Positions 37,717 through 46,500 of a stretch of 64,000 nt of DNA are shown piece by piece (position 1 is the stretch's first letter; each line of letters begins with the position of its first letter). The DNA is taken from assembly GCA_015056905.1 (NCBI GenBank), contig SVFI01000001.1, positions 62,001 through 126,000 of the forward strand, in the 5' to 3' direction. The notes beneath the pieces were generated by a model. The model saw only the letters and a program-made list of their open reading frames with translations. It made no database searches and had not been told where the DNA came from. A program made the translations under genes and the position numbers. Source of the stretch: Lachnospiraceae bacterium (GTDB lineage Bacteria > Bacillota > Clostridia > Lachnospirales > Lachnospiraceae).

Positions 37717-38806
37717 AAAGTTCTACACCTTCAACGTACCAATCAAAATTCTTTAACAGTTGCTCATCACTTATTGTCTCACCTTCGCTGCACCTTTTTA
37801 CTCCGTCCCTGTCATAAATCTCTCCCGAAAAAACATCAAATCCCGCAATCATTTCCTGTTTTGCCTGTTCTACTTCCTCTATCGCTTCCTCGGACACTTT
37901 CGGAGAATATGCGGAAAGACCGATGGCATCCTGCTCGATACCTACCCAGTAAGTATCAACCTCTGTCGATTTATCCCGAATATGGTCTAGCAATACTTCC
38001 TTGTACGTCAAATCCCAATGAAAAACCGCAGCCGTCAGGAAATTTTCAGATGCATCTGCCACAGGTTCATGATAACCAATCGATGCAATTTTGTATTGCT
38101 CTGCCACTTCCACTACATTCGGCTGATTCTGGTGATATGCAATTACGTCTACGTTTTCCTCTTCAATCAGAAGCTGCGCCAGCTCCTTTTCCTTCTGCGC
38201 ATCATCCCAGGAATTGCTCCATGCAACTACTACCTTCGCCTCCGGATTTTCACGCTTTACACCGAGCGTAAACGCATTAATCCCGCGATTCACCTCATTG
38301 TTTGCCATTGCAGCCACATATCCGATGACATTAGTTTCCGACTGCTTACCTGCCACAATTCCCGCCAGGTATCTTGCCTGATACATACGGGCAAAATAGC
38401 TTTTCATATTTTCAGCCTCGTGATCAAAAGACTCAGAATAAAAGGCGATCTCCGGATACTCTTTTACTACCTCCAGAACCTCCTCTGCATATCCGTAGCT
38501 GGATAAAATAATCATATCCGCCTCTTCTTTTGCAAGTTCACGAATCGCCTGTTCACACTGCCCGGTATTTTCCTTCACTTCTTCTTTGACAAGCAGTTCC
38601 ACCTCCAGCTGCCTGCAAGCTGCCAAAATGCCTTCGTAGTGCAATCGGTTCCAGCCTTCTTCCTGCGTTTTTCCCGTCATAATAAATCCGACTGTCACTT
38701 TGTCTTCCTTTTCAAAATCTGCTGTCATAATAATGACTACTATAAGTAATAGAATAAGAACTCCTGCTCCGAATAATGATATCTTCCACTGTTTCTCATT
38801 CTTCAT
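37703..38806 (-). CDS. BMP-family binding protein, membrane-tethered (copy 1)
   Basis: A 367-residue extracytoplasmic binding protein of the Bmp/PnrA-like family, whose known members bind nucleosides or purines. The N-terminal helix ([20 protein letters not shown], about 9-28) is not followed by a lipobox Cys, so the protein is probably tethered by an uncleaved helix. The core is typical: [80 protein letters not shown]. No ABC permease or ATPase gene is near. It overlaps the kinase gene downstream (14 nt) and the second BMP gene upstream (11 nt). A sensory rather than transport role is inferred. Confidence 0.9.
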   Translation of the reverse strand: MKNEKQWKISLFGAGVLILLLIVVIIMTADFEKEDKVTVGFIMTGKTQEEGWNRLHYEGILAACRQLEVELLVKEEVKENTGQCEQAIRELAKEEADMIILSSYGYAEEVLEVVKEYPEIAFYSESFDHEAENMKSYFARMYQARYLAGIVAGKQSETNVIGYVAAMANNEVNRGINAFTLGVKRENPEAKVVVAWSNSWDDAQKEKELAQLLIEEENVDVIAYHQNQPNVVEVAEQYKIASIGYHEPVADASENFLTAAVFHWDLTYKEVLLDHIRDKSTEVDTYWVGIEQDAIGLSAYSPKVSEEAIEEVEQAKQEMIAGFDVFSGEIYDRDGVKRCSEGETISDEQLLKNFDWYVEGVELYEEK

Positions 38807-39893
38807 GTATATTGACTCCTCTCACATACCAGTCAAATGCATTAAGCAACATCTCATCCGGCATATTTTCCCCTTCATTTACTCTTAGATTGCCATCCAT
38901 GTCCACAACCGGACCGAAAAATACATCAAACGTTCCGTCGCCGATCTGCCCGGCTTTCTCATTCACAATGTCCTGCGTCCCCTCTTTTACATTCGAGGTG
39001 AGCGGCGCCAAATCAACCAGTCCGGTCTCAGCCCCTTCCCAATACTGTCCTGACTGAAATTTCCCTTGCAGACATTCTAAAATCTGCGGTGTATAAAATG
39101 CTTCCCAGTTCCAAACAGCGGCCGTAAGAAAACTGTCCGGATAGTCACTACTATTGTCCATATTGTATCCGATTGCCCATACACCGCGGCTTTCCGCCAC
39201 ATCAATCGGAGCCGTTGTATCACAGTGCATAGTGAGAACATCCGCCTTATATTCATCAATCAGACGGTTCGCTGCCATTGCATTTGCGTTATCGTCCGTC
39301 CATGACTCACTCCAATAAACATTTACAACCGCCTCCGGGTTTACCGATTGAACACCAAGCGTAAATGCATTAATTCCTCGATTTACCTCGTCAATTGGGA
39401 AAGCCGCCACGTATCCGACAGAATTCGTTTCCGTCTGTAATCCCGCAACGACCCCGCACAGGTATCGCATCTGATAAATTCTCCCAAAATACGCTGAGAC
39501 ATTTCTTCGCGTTTCCAACCCCGTCGCATGGAGGAAAATGACTTCCGGATTATCTTCTGCTGCTCTTGTAACATAGGTGCCGAAATCAAATGAATTGCAT
39601 ATAATAATTTCGCACCCCTGCTCAATCATATGGTCTATCGCCTGCATACATTCCTCGTTAAAAGGAACGTTCTCTTCATATATAATTTCCAAATTGAGCT
39701 CCGTTGCACTTTTGCATAATCCTTCATAATGAGACTGCGTCCAACCTTTATCAGCAATGCTTCCGTTGCATATAAGTCCGACCTTTGTGACTTCTTTTGT
39801 CACCTCCGTATCCCGTTCATTTCCATGCATGGCAAGCATTCCGACAATGATAATCAGTAACAAAAAAACTGACACTATCGTTATTTTCTTCAT
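38796..39893 (-). CDS. BMP-family binding protein, membrane-tethered (copy 2)
   Basis: A 365-residue paralogue of the neighbouring BMP protein. The N-terminal helix (ITIVSVFLLLIIIVGMLAMH) has no lipobox. The fold signatures are clear: [100 protein letters not shown]. The ligand is unknown; purine nucleosides are the usual Bmp ligands. It is 16 nt downstream of the HD-GYP gene and overlaps copy 1 by 11 nt. Sequence divergence between the two copies suggests different ligands or a heterodimer. Confidence 0.9.
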   Translation of the reverse strand: MKKITIVSVFLLLIIIVGMLAMHGNERDTEVTKEVTKVGLICNGSIADKGWTQSHYEGLCKSATELNLEIIYEENVPFNEECMQAIDHMIEQGCEIIICNSFDFGTYVTRAAEDNPEVIFLHATGLETRRNVSAYFGRIYQMRYLCGVVAGLQTETNSVGYVAAFPIDEVNRGINAFTLGVQSVNPEAVVNVYWSESWTDDNANAMAANRLIDEYKADVLTMHCDTTAPIDVAESRGVWAIGYNMDNSSDYPDSFLTAAVWNWEAFYTPQILECLQGKFQSGQYWEGAETGLVDLAPLTSNVKEGTQDIVNEKAGQIGDGTFDVFFGPVVDMDGNLRVNEGENMPDEMLLNAFDWYVRGVNIHEE

Positions 39894-39909
39894 TATTTAC
39901 CCCTTTTCA

Positions 39910-41817
39910 CTAATTGGTAACACCATGTATAATCTCCTTCAAAGCCAATGGTAATACCGGCTTCGTCAGATAATCATCCACTCCGTACTGCGCTGCTTTT
40001 TCCAACGTTTCAATATTTCTGTCTCCTGTCATAAAAACAATCGGAATCTCGTATTTTCCCTTAATATGAGCCAAAACTTCAAAACCGTCCATCTCAGGCA
40101 TAACCAAATCCAGTAAAATCAGATTGATCTCCTGTTTTTCCAGAATTTCCAACGCTTGTGAGCCGCTTCCTGCACTTACAATTTCATACATCGGCTCATC
40201 CTTCATAATTAACTCAATCATTTTTACATTGAACGGCTGGTCATCTACCACAAGCACCGTCTTATGAAGCGAATTTGTTTCCTTCAAATCGTACGCCTTG
40301 TCCTCATCAATCATCTGAAGCATAATATCCGCAATCTCCGGATCAAATTGTGTTCCCTTTCCCTTCTGGATTTCAGCTCTGATAACTTCCTGCGGCAAAG
40401 CAGCTCGATAACTACGATTACTTGCCATGGCATCATAAGTATCTGCCACTCCGATAATGCGTGCAATCTCAGGAATATTTTCTTCCTGCAAGCCATTCGG
40501 ATACCCCTTTCCGTCAAAACGCTCATGATGGAACTTTGCCCCGAGTGCAACCAGCTGGTCATCGTAAATATCCTTTAAAATGTGATAACTCGTGATTGGG
40601 TGTACCTTAATCTGTTCATATTCATCCTCTGTCAATTTCCCCTGCTTATTAATAATCGCACCCGGAACACGGATTTTTCCTACATCATGAAGCAGTCCCG
40701 CATAATATATATTCTCCTGCTCTTTTTCACTTTTTCCCATACGGCGCGCAATTTCTCTGGAGTATTCCGCAACACGTATGGAGTGACCATTGGTATAATG
40801 GTCCTTCGCATCAATGGTTCGTACCAGTGCACGAATGATTTTGTGGTTCATTTCCTCGATTTTTTTATTGCTTTCCATCTCACGTTCCAGAGACTGGTTC
40901 ATGCGGTTAAACATAATAATAAAGAAGGCGATAATAAGAAGCGAAATCGCTCCGCAGATAATAATATTTCTGCTAAGAGTTGCATTTGCATCTGCAAAAA
41001 GTGCTGCGTTGTCAACTACCATGACAACATTCCAGTCTTCCATAACCGTATCGGAAAAGACTGTTACTGTCTCTCCGCCCAGTTCCATCTGAAAACAATT
41101 TTTTTCCTGCGCATACACATGCTTTAACAATTCTCTGTACTGCGCGTCTTCCTGCATATAATTTTTCCCTTTTTCCGCCGCATCTTTATGAGCAACTACC
41201 AGTCCGCTTTTATCAACAACAAACCCGTACCCGATATTTTTAAAACTAATTGCTTCCGTAATTTCCTGAATACGGTCCATCGCAATATCCAAAGAAATCA
41301 CACTGTCCCCGTCCGATAGCATTTCACTGACAGAAATCATAATCGTCCCTGTCTGTGCGTCGAGATACGGCGAAACAATCGCAGGCTTCCCATTTGCTTG
41401 CGACGCAGCTATGTACCAGTCTCTGGATTTCGGATTATACCCTGCATCCGGTTCCCAGCCGATTCCATCAATATAGACTCCGCCAAACAAACCGTAAGCA
41501 CCGGTAAAATTCTTATCAATTTCTGTCGTATACCTTGCAGACTCATAAATCAAGAATTCTCTGATTTCCTGTTCGGTCGCACCATTTTTCATCATATAGT
41601 CCACGGCAATCGAAGTCGCTTCGACAACGCTCTTTCCCGCGATAAGATAAGCTTCCAACTCTTCCGTAATCTGCGCAAGATTTCCCGAACCGATATCTTC
41701 CGTATTTGCAATAACATTCGAGCGAAACGCCGTATAATTATACACAACCATCACAACCAGCGCTGCAATTATACTGATTAATGTAAATGCATACCATCTC
41801 TTTTTTAATCTTTTCAT
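39910..41817 (-). CDS. HD-GYP c-di-GMP phosphodiesterase with dCache sensor and C-terminal receiver
   Basis: A 635-residue protein starting at the ATG at 41817, because GAGGAA lies 5 nt upstream; an in-frame start at 41868 lacks a site. A dCache domain (about 35-280) is framed by two transmembrane helices. It carries the amino-acid-binding dCache motif: Tyr127, Arg132, Trp134, Tyr135 and Asp177. The HD-GYP domain (about 330-500) has LLHDVGKI (HD 377-378) and HHERFDGKGYP (GYP 438-440 region), so hydrolysis of c-di-GMP is expected. The C-terminal receiver (about 518-635) has VLVVDDQ, Asp570 in LLDLVMPEMDG and the conserved Thr/Lys positions. A receiver after, not before, HD-GYP is unusual. It is the first gene of the operon. 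Confidence 0.93.
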   Translation of the reverse strand: MKRLKKRWYAFTLISIIAALVVMVVYNYTAFRSNVIANTEDIGSGNLAQITEELEAYLIAGKSVVEATSIAVDYMMKNGATEQEIREFLIYESARYTTEIDKNFTGAYGLFGGVYIDGIGWEPDAGYNPKSRDWYIAASQANGKPAIVSPYLDAQTGTIMISVSEMLSDGDSVISLDIAMDRIQEITEAISFKNIGYGFVVDKSGLVVAHKDAAEKGKNYMQEDAQYRELLKHVYAQEKNCFQMELGGETVTVFSDTVMEDWNVVMVVDNAALFADANATLSRNIIICGAISLLIIAFFIIMFNRMNQSLEREMESNKKIEEMNHKIIRALVRTIDAKDHYTNGHSIRVAEYSREIARRMGKSEKEQENIYYAGLLHDVGKIRVPGAIINKQGKLTEDEYEQIKVHPITSYHILKDIYDDQLVALGAKFHHERFDGKGYPNGLQEENIPEIARIIGVADTYDAMASNRSYRAALPQEVIRAEIQKGKGTQFDPEIADIMLQMIDEDKAYDLKETNSLHKTVLVVDDQPFNVKMIELIMKDEPMYEIVSAGSGSQALEILEKQEINLILLDLVMPEMDGFEVLAHIKGKYEIPIVFMTGDRNIETLEKAAQYGVDDYLTKPVLPLALKEIIHGVTN

Positions 41818-41870
41818 GAAACTTCCTCTTTTCTTATATATCCCCATTAAAACAAAATCTTCCATCATTA

Positions 41871-41899
41871 ATTATAATCTATTTTATTTTGTGATACAA
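41871..41899 (-). promoter_or_regulatory. SigmaA-type promoter for the HD-GYP/BMP/kinase operon
   Basis: Minus strand TTGTAT, 17 nt, TATAAT, about 54 nt before the ATG at 41817. No GEMM-type c-di-GMP riboswitch was recognised in the leader. Confidence 0.78.
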
Positions 41900-42029
41900 G
41901 ATGGTACTAAGTCTTTAACAACTTTTTCGTCTGTACTTGTTGTCCGGTCGAGTACGCTGATGAACTCATTTTTGAAAGCCTTTCTTTTTTCTGTTTTAGT
42001 ATTCTGCATCCTTCCTATTATTAAAAAAA

Positions 42030-42057
42030 ATGGACGAGTCGTGTTAGACTCATCCAT
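42030..42057 (-). terminator. Terminator downstream of metA (hairpin family copy 3)
   Basis: ATGGATGAGTC and GACTCGTCCAT arms with a 6-nt loop on the minus strand are followed by eight T residues. This is a good intrinsic terminator, 180 nt after the metA stop. The stretch 42058-42238 has no gene; it holds a CCAAT-TT-ATTGG palindrome (42153-42164) and two CTCCCA repeats. Confidence 0.85.
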
Positions 42058-42238
42058 TTCCCTTGTTTACAATTTAGCATAGTTGCATTTGATTTACAAC
42101 AAAAAAATCTCCCAAAAATCTCCCATAGCGTCCAAAAATATATCAATTTATACCAATTTATTGGACTATTGTTTCAGGTCTTTTTTAGAGGGTAAAGCCC
42201 GAAAACCCTTGATTTTACGGCATTTACAAAAGCTTTTC

Positions 42239-43144
42239 TTACCATTCGTACGGCGTCATCTGATAAACGTAATAATTGAGCCAGTTACTGTACAAATTGT
42301 TACTGTGTGCGCGCCACTGCAGATGCGGACGCTGCGATTCGTCATCTCCCGGGAAATAATTCTCCGGTTTCTTAATCGGAAGTCCTTTGGCAAGATCTCT
42401 CTCATACTCATTCTGCAGAGTTACTCTGTCATATTCCAGATGTCCCATAACAAAAATCTGCTTTCCGTCCGGCGTCATGCAAAGAAGCACGCCCGCCTTC
42501 TCAGACTCCGCCAGTACCACAAGCCCTTCCGTCGCATGAATTGCCTCCGGAGAAACGGTCGTATGCCTACTGTGCGGTGCCACGAAATAGTCATCAAACC
42601 CTCGCACAAGCGGAATCTTACGGTTCATTACTTTATGTTCAAAGATACCGAACATTTTTTCCGGAAGCCCGATTTTAGGAAGTCCGAAATGATAATAGAG
42701 ACCGGCCTGCGCCCCCCAGCAGATATGGAAAGTGGAGGTGACATTTTCCTTGGACCACTCCATAATCTCACACAGTTCCTGCCAATAGTCCACCTCTTCA
42801 AACTCCATCTGCTCCACCGGTGCTCCGGTAATAATCAGACCGTCGTAACGTTTGCTTTTCAGCTCTTCAAATGTGTTGTAAAAACGGTTCAGATGATTCG
42901 CGGATGTATTGACGGAGACATGTGTACTCGTTTTCATGAAATCCACATCCACCTGAAGCGGTGTATTGGAAAGTGCACGCAAAAGCTGAAGCTCCGTATC
43001 CTCTTTTAAAGGCATCAGATTTAAAATACAAATCTTCAGCGGACGGATTTCCTGCCCAAGCGCTCTTTTTTCATCCATCACAAATATATTTTCATTTTCC
43101 AGTATTTCCTTTACCGGAAGGTCACTCTGTATTTTGATTGGCAT
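42239..43144 (-). CDS. metAA: Homoserine O-acetyltransferase, MetA type
   Basis: First committed step of methionine synthesis: acylation of homoserine. The 301-residue protein is a MetA/HTS-family enzyme. Cys142 in ICWGAQAG is the acyl-accepting nucleophile and the His of PHSRHTT is the partner. Residue 111 is Glu ([14 protein letters not shown]), which in this family marks acetyl-CoA use rather than succinyl-CoA (Gly111 in E. coli). Full length with normal C-terminus QMTPYEW. It is 70 nt downstream of ligA. No SAM or T-box riboswitch was seen in the 70-nt gap. A 33-bp copy of its 3' end lies at 32391-32423. Confidence 0.95.
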   Translation of the reverse strand: MPIKIQSDLPVKEILENENIFVMDEKRALGQEIRPLKICILNLMPLKEDTELQLLRALSNTPLQVDVDFMKTSTHVSVNTSANHLNRFYNTFEELKSKRYDGLIITGAPVEQMEFEEVDYWQELCEIMEWSKENVTSTFHICWGAQAGLYYHFGLPKIGLPEKMFGIFEHKVMNRKIPLVRGFDDYFVAPHSRHTTVSPEAIHATEGLVVLAESEKAGVLLCMTPDGKQIFVMGHLEYDRVTLQNEYERDLAKGLPIKKPENYFPGDDESQRPHLQWRAHSNNLYSNWLNYYVYQMTPYEW

Positions 43145-43214
43145 TGTTATAACCTCTGTTTCTTAATTTTGCGTCATCTGACAGTATAACATAAAACGTG
43201 TTTGTGTGTCTATG

Positions 43215-45206
43215 TCACACCTCAATTCCCGCCATAAAAAGGAAGGTTTCCTCATCCACAATCTCCACGCCGAGTTCTTTTGCTTTTTTGTTTTTTCCGG
43301 ATGTCGAAGTAATATCATTATTGATTAGGTAGGTTGTCTTGCTCGTCACGCTTCCCGTCACTTTTCCGCCGCGCTGTTCAATCAATTCCTTGAGTTCGTT
43401 CCGGTTTCCGAAATGATTGAGAGAACCCGTAATTACAAACACTTTGCCGTCCAAATTCTGCTCCTGTTCAACAGTCTGAGGCTTTTCTATCTCAAGTTCT
43501 TTCAACAGTCGGTCCAATACAGCATTGTTTTCTTCTTTTGCAAAATACTCACAGATTCCGCCTGCAAGCACCTCTCCGATGCCTTCGACAGCTGCCAGCT
43601 GCTCACTGCCGGCTGTACGGATTTGCTCTAAATCATAATCAAAAAATTTGCAGAGCACTTTTGCATTTGCTAAACCGATGCCCGGAATTCCGAGCGAATA
43701 AATTACCTTCGGCAAACTTGTTTTTCTCGCCCTTTCGGCGCTCTCAACAAACCTTGCATACGATTTCTCCCCGAAACCCTCCATCCGGGTAATCTCGTCT
43801 TTGTATCTGTCAAGGTTGAACAGGTCTGCGTATTCCTGAATAAATCCTTTTCCAATAAATTTCTCCAAAGTTGCCTCCGACATACCGTCGATATTGATGG
43901 CATCACGACTTACAAAAAGTGCAAATGATTTCATTTTTTTTGCCGGACACTCCGGATTAATACAGCAGAGCACCTCCGCCTCATTTGCCGCCTGCACTTC
44001 CACTGCTCCACCGCACGCCGGACAGTTCCCCGGAAGTGACATCATTCCGCTACGCGTCAGATTTTCTGCCAGCTGCGGTATAATCATGTTAGCCTTGTAC
44101 ACCGTTACTCTGTCACCGATACCAAGTTCAAGCGCCTTCATATAACTGATGTTGTGAAGACTTGCGCGGCTAACCGACGTGCCTTCCAGCTGTACCTCGT
44201 CAAAAATCGCCACCGGATTGATGAGTCCTGTTCGGCTCGGGCTCCACTCCACCTCGCGAAGCGTCGTCTCCGCAATCTCATCCGCCCATTTAAACGCAAT
44301 TGAATGACGCGGGAATTTTGCCGTCAGACCAAGCGATGCAGAATATGCCAAATCACAGTAAGAAAGTACAAGTCCGTCCGAAGGAATGTCATATGTTTTG
44401 ACCTTCTCAGAATAAGACTCGATGGCTTCCTCCACGTTTCCCGCATTTACCCTGATATATTCCACCACATCAAATCCTTGTTCTTTTAAAAATTTGAAAT
44501 GATTTTCCCTGTCGTTTTTAAAATCGGGTTCTGTCGCTTCGCCCCCTGCCTCTTCCTCCTTGGTTGCAATCACATAGGAAAAAGCATAAAAATATACATT
44601 TCTCTCCGCCGTCACCTCGTTATTGAGCTGTCTGACGGAACCACTGCAGAGATTACGTGGATTTTTATATTTAGCCCCGACATCTTTAATCGACGCATTG
44701 ATTTTTTCAAACTCTGAGTACGGAATCACCGCCTCACCGCGTAATGTCAATGTCCCTGTGTACGGAATTTTTGCAGGAAGATTCTTAAACACTCTGGCAT
44801 TGTTTGTGACCACTTCACCGACCTCGCCGTTTCCGCGCGTTACTGCCTTGGACAGTGTTCCGTTTTCGTAGGTCACAACGATGGTCAAACCGTCCAGTTT
44901 CCATGAAAGAAGCCCTTCCTTTTCACCGAGCCACTCGGAAAGTTCCTCTCTGCTCTTTGTTTTTGCGAGCGAGAGCATCGGTTTCTCATGGCGCTCCTTC
45001 GGAAGCGCATCCACCGCCTCATATCCCACACTTACCGTCGGCGAACCGGCCATCGTAATCCCCGTCTCCTCCTCAAGGATCACAAGTTCATCGTATAATT
45101 TATCATACTCGTAATTGCTCATTATCTCAGTATCCTCTGCATAATATGCTTTGGATGCTTTATTCAAAAGCGCAATCAGCTCTTTCATTCTCTCTGTCTG
45201 ATTCAT
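43215..45206 (-). CDS. ligA: NAD-dependent DNA ligase LigA
   Basis: Replicative and repair ligase that seals nicks with NAD+ as adenylate donor. At 663 residues it has standard length. The N-terminal Ia domain has YYAEDTEIMSNYEYDKLYDE. The adenylated lysine is Lys103 in SWKLDGLT. The OB fold is followed by a Cys4 zinc finger (CPACGG...CINPECPAKK), helix-hairpin-helix repeats (VIYSLGIPGIGLANAKVLCK, LAAVEGIGEVLAGGI) and a C-terminal BRCT domain (LDGKVFVITGSLNHFGNRNE, GGKVTGSVTSKTTYLI). It is 67 nt downstream of the pseudouridine synthase gene and 70 nt upstream of metA. Confidence 0.97.
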   Translation of the reverse strand: MNQTERMKELIALLNKASKAYYAEDTEIMSNYEYDKLYDELVILEEETGITMAGSPTVSVGYEAVDALPKERHEKPMLSLAKTKSREELSEWLGEKEGLLSWKLDGLTIVVTYENGTLSKAVTRGNGEVGEVVTNNARVFKNLPAKIPYTGTLTLRGEAVIPYSEFEKINASIKDVGAKYKNPRNLCSGSVRQLNNEVTAERNVYFYAFSYVIATKEEEAGGEATEPDFKNDRENHFKFLKEQGFDVVEYIRVNAGNVEEAIESYSEKVKTYDIPSDGLVLSYCDLAYSASLGLTAKFPRHSIAFKWADEIAETTLREVEWSPSRTGLINPVAIFDEVQLEGTSVSRASLHNISYMKALELGIGDRVTVYKANMIIPQLAENLTRSGMMSLPGNCPACGGAVEVQAANEAEVLCCINPECPAKKMKSFALFVSRDAINIDGMSEATLEKFIGKGFIQEYADLFNLDRYKDEITRMEGFGEKSYARFVESAERARKTSLPKVIYSLGIPGIGLANAKVLCKFFDYDLEQIRTAGSEQLAAVEGIGEVLAGGICEYFAKEENNAVLDRLLKELEIEKPQTVEQEQNLDGKVFVITGSLNHFGNRNELKELIEQRGGKVTGSVTSKTTYLINNDITSTSGKNKKAKELGVEIVDEETFLFMAGIEV

Positions 45207-45272
45207 ATTTTGATTTCCTTTTCTGTTTGATTTGATATGAGTTTTATTCTATTTCAGTTGTCTTTGGCTAAC

Positions 45273-46040
45273 TCACCACTTCAAAAACTCACCCGGCACC
45301 TGCATTCCGACCGCACGATATAACCTCACACATTCCTGCTGCGTCAAAACTCTGGATTCTCCGCTTTTAAGATTCCCGATTTCCACATTCATAATGCGCA
45401 CACGTTTGAGCGCTTTGACCTTATATCCGAATGTCTCGCACATGCGCCGTATCTGCCGGTTCATCCCTTGTGTCAGCACAATCCGAAACGTATACTTTCC
45501 CTCCATGATGACCGGACACGGCTTGGTGGTACGCTTAAGTTCCTCAAGATACACACCGTTCCCCATATTGTGTATAAATTCTTCCGTCAGTTCTTTATTT
45601 ACTTTGACTACATACTCCTTTTCGTGCGCCTCAGAACCGCGCATCATACGCTGAATCAAATCCCCGTCATTCGTCAGAAGCATGAGTCCTTCGGACTCCT
45701 TATCAAGTCTTCCCGCGTATGTGACGCGTGTCTTCGTCTTTACGTAATCAAGTACCTTTTTGTCTGCGAATTTGTCCTTCTCCGTACACGTCACACCAAT
45801 CGGCTTATAGAAGGCAAGCAGCACTTTTTCCGCACTGCCCTTAATTTCTTTTTTGGCTTTCTGCTCCTTACCTCCGACAAGTTCCACCTTATCGCCCGGA
45901 GATACTTTCATTCCGTTTTGTGCAATCTGTCCGTTAATCAGCACTTTTCCCTGCTCAATGAGCACATCAGCCTGTCTGCGCGAACAAATTCCAGCCTGCG
46001 CCAGATATTTATTTATTCTCTCTGCTTTTAGTTCTGTCAT
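45273..46040 (-). CDS. rluF: RluF/RsuA-family rRNA pseudouridine synthase
   Basis: A 255-residue enzyme that isomerises uridine in rRNA. The N-terminal S4 RNA-binding domain (residues about 5-50) reads RINKYLAQAGICSRRQADVL. The catalytic domain has the conserved YAGRLDKESEGLMLLTNDGD with the catalytic Asp, HEKEYVVKV, and TQGMNRQIRRMCETFGYKVK, a form closer to RluF (23S U2604) than to RsuA or RluB. RluF is the best match, but assignment within the family from sequence reading alone is not certain. The gene starts with a typical ATG, and a repeat-rich intergenic region lies upstream. Confidence 0.88.
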   Translation of the reverse strand: MTELKAERINKYLAQAGICSRRQADVLIEQGKVLINGQIAQNGMKVSPGDKVELVGGKEQKAKKEIKGSAEKVLLAFYKPIGVTCTEKDKFADKKVLDYVKTKTRVTYAGRLDKESEGLMLLTNDGDLIQRMMRGSEAHEKEYVVKVNKELTEEFIHNMGNGVYLEELKRTTKPCPVIMEGKYTFRIVLTQGMNRQIRRMCETFGYKVKALKRVRIMNVEIGNLKSGESRVLTQQECVRLYRAVGMQVPGEFLKW

Positions 46041-46139
46041 ATGATTTATTTTCTTTCTTTTTTATCTTTCTATTATACAACAAATCATGTACTTTGCAAA
46101 AAAATATTGCTATGGACTATTGCTATTTACACTACGTAT

Positions 46140-46437
46140 CCGACTAAACTTCTGTTTCTTTGAAATAGTCGGCTATGGATTCATTTGTCCCACCGACTTT
46201 TGCCAAGTTTTTTCAGTTTAGTCGGGGATATTTCCCTCTATTTCCCCGACTAATCTGATATTCCTGTTCCTGTATCGGGTTCCAGTCTTTCCAATTTTCC
46301 GACTAATTTCTATTTTCCTTAAATCAGTCGGGAAAATGCAAGGGTTTTATCCCGACTAGATTGCATCTTTATTACCCGAGTCGGGATTTTCCCAAAAATC
46401 CCCCCCGACGAAAACCAAAAAGCTACAGATTAGTCAG
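46140..46437. repeat. Cluster of CCGACTAA / TTAGTCGG inverted motifs in an intergenic region
   Basis: About ten copies of GTCGG or CCGAC, most within the longer CCCCGACTAA, occur in alternating orientation over 300 bp. Examples: 46140-46147, 46167-46172, 46193-46198, 46217-46227, 46244-46253, 46299-46306, 46326-46333, 46350-46358. Pairs form perfect inverted repeats: TTAGTCGGGG/CCCCGACTAA (46218-46227 with 46244-46253) and AGTCGGGA/TCCCGACT (46326-46333 with 46350-46357). The 460-bp gap 46041-46500 holds no credible ORF. It could be a structured RNA, a protein-binding array or a decayed mobile repeat. Confidence 0.7.
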
Positions 46438-46457
46438 GAAAATGACAACATAATAAA

Positions 46458-46482
46458 ACCGGCTCGCCAAAAGCGAGCCGGT
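46458..46482 (-). terminator. Terminator of the 46501-47109 gene
   Basis: A perfect 10-bp GC-rich stem (ACCGGCTCGC and GCGAGCCGGT) with a 5-nt loop is followed by TTTATT on the minus strand, 19 nt after the stop codon. Confidence 0.9.
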
Positions 46483-46500
46483 CCATATACTCGGTAAATA

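Noticed and set aside
37684-38271. Plus-strand frame of 195 codons opposite the first BMP gene
   Set aside because: Antisense shadow of a conserved gene; low-complexity Leu/Pro/His content and no start signals.
41818-42028. c-di-GMP (GEMM) riboswitch upstream of the HD-GYP operon
   Set aside because: Searched by eye for the conserved GEMM core; not found. Only a sigmaA promoter and AT-rich sequence were seen.
32424-42240. Integrase, excisionase or transposase inside the metA-end-bracketed segment
   Set aside because: All of the DNA is accounted for by five signalling genes and short gaps; no recombinase motif was seen. Mobility is therefore only a hypothesis.
42083-43009. Long open frame (308 codons) on the plus strand opposite metA
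   Set aside because: It is antisense to a clearly conserved enzyme with all catalytic residues, has no ribosome site and reads as an unnatural Arg/His/Phe-rich peptide.
46140-46437. Considered as a CRISPR array
   Set aside because: Motifs alternate in direction, spacing is irregular and there are no repeat units of 24-40 bp or cas genes.
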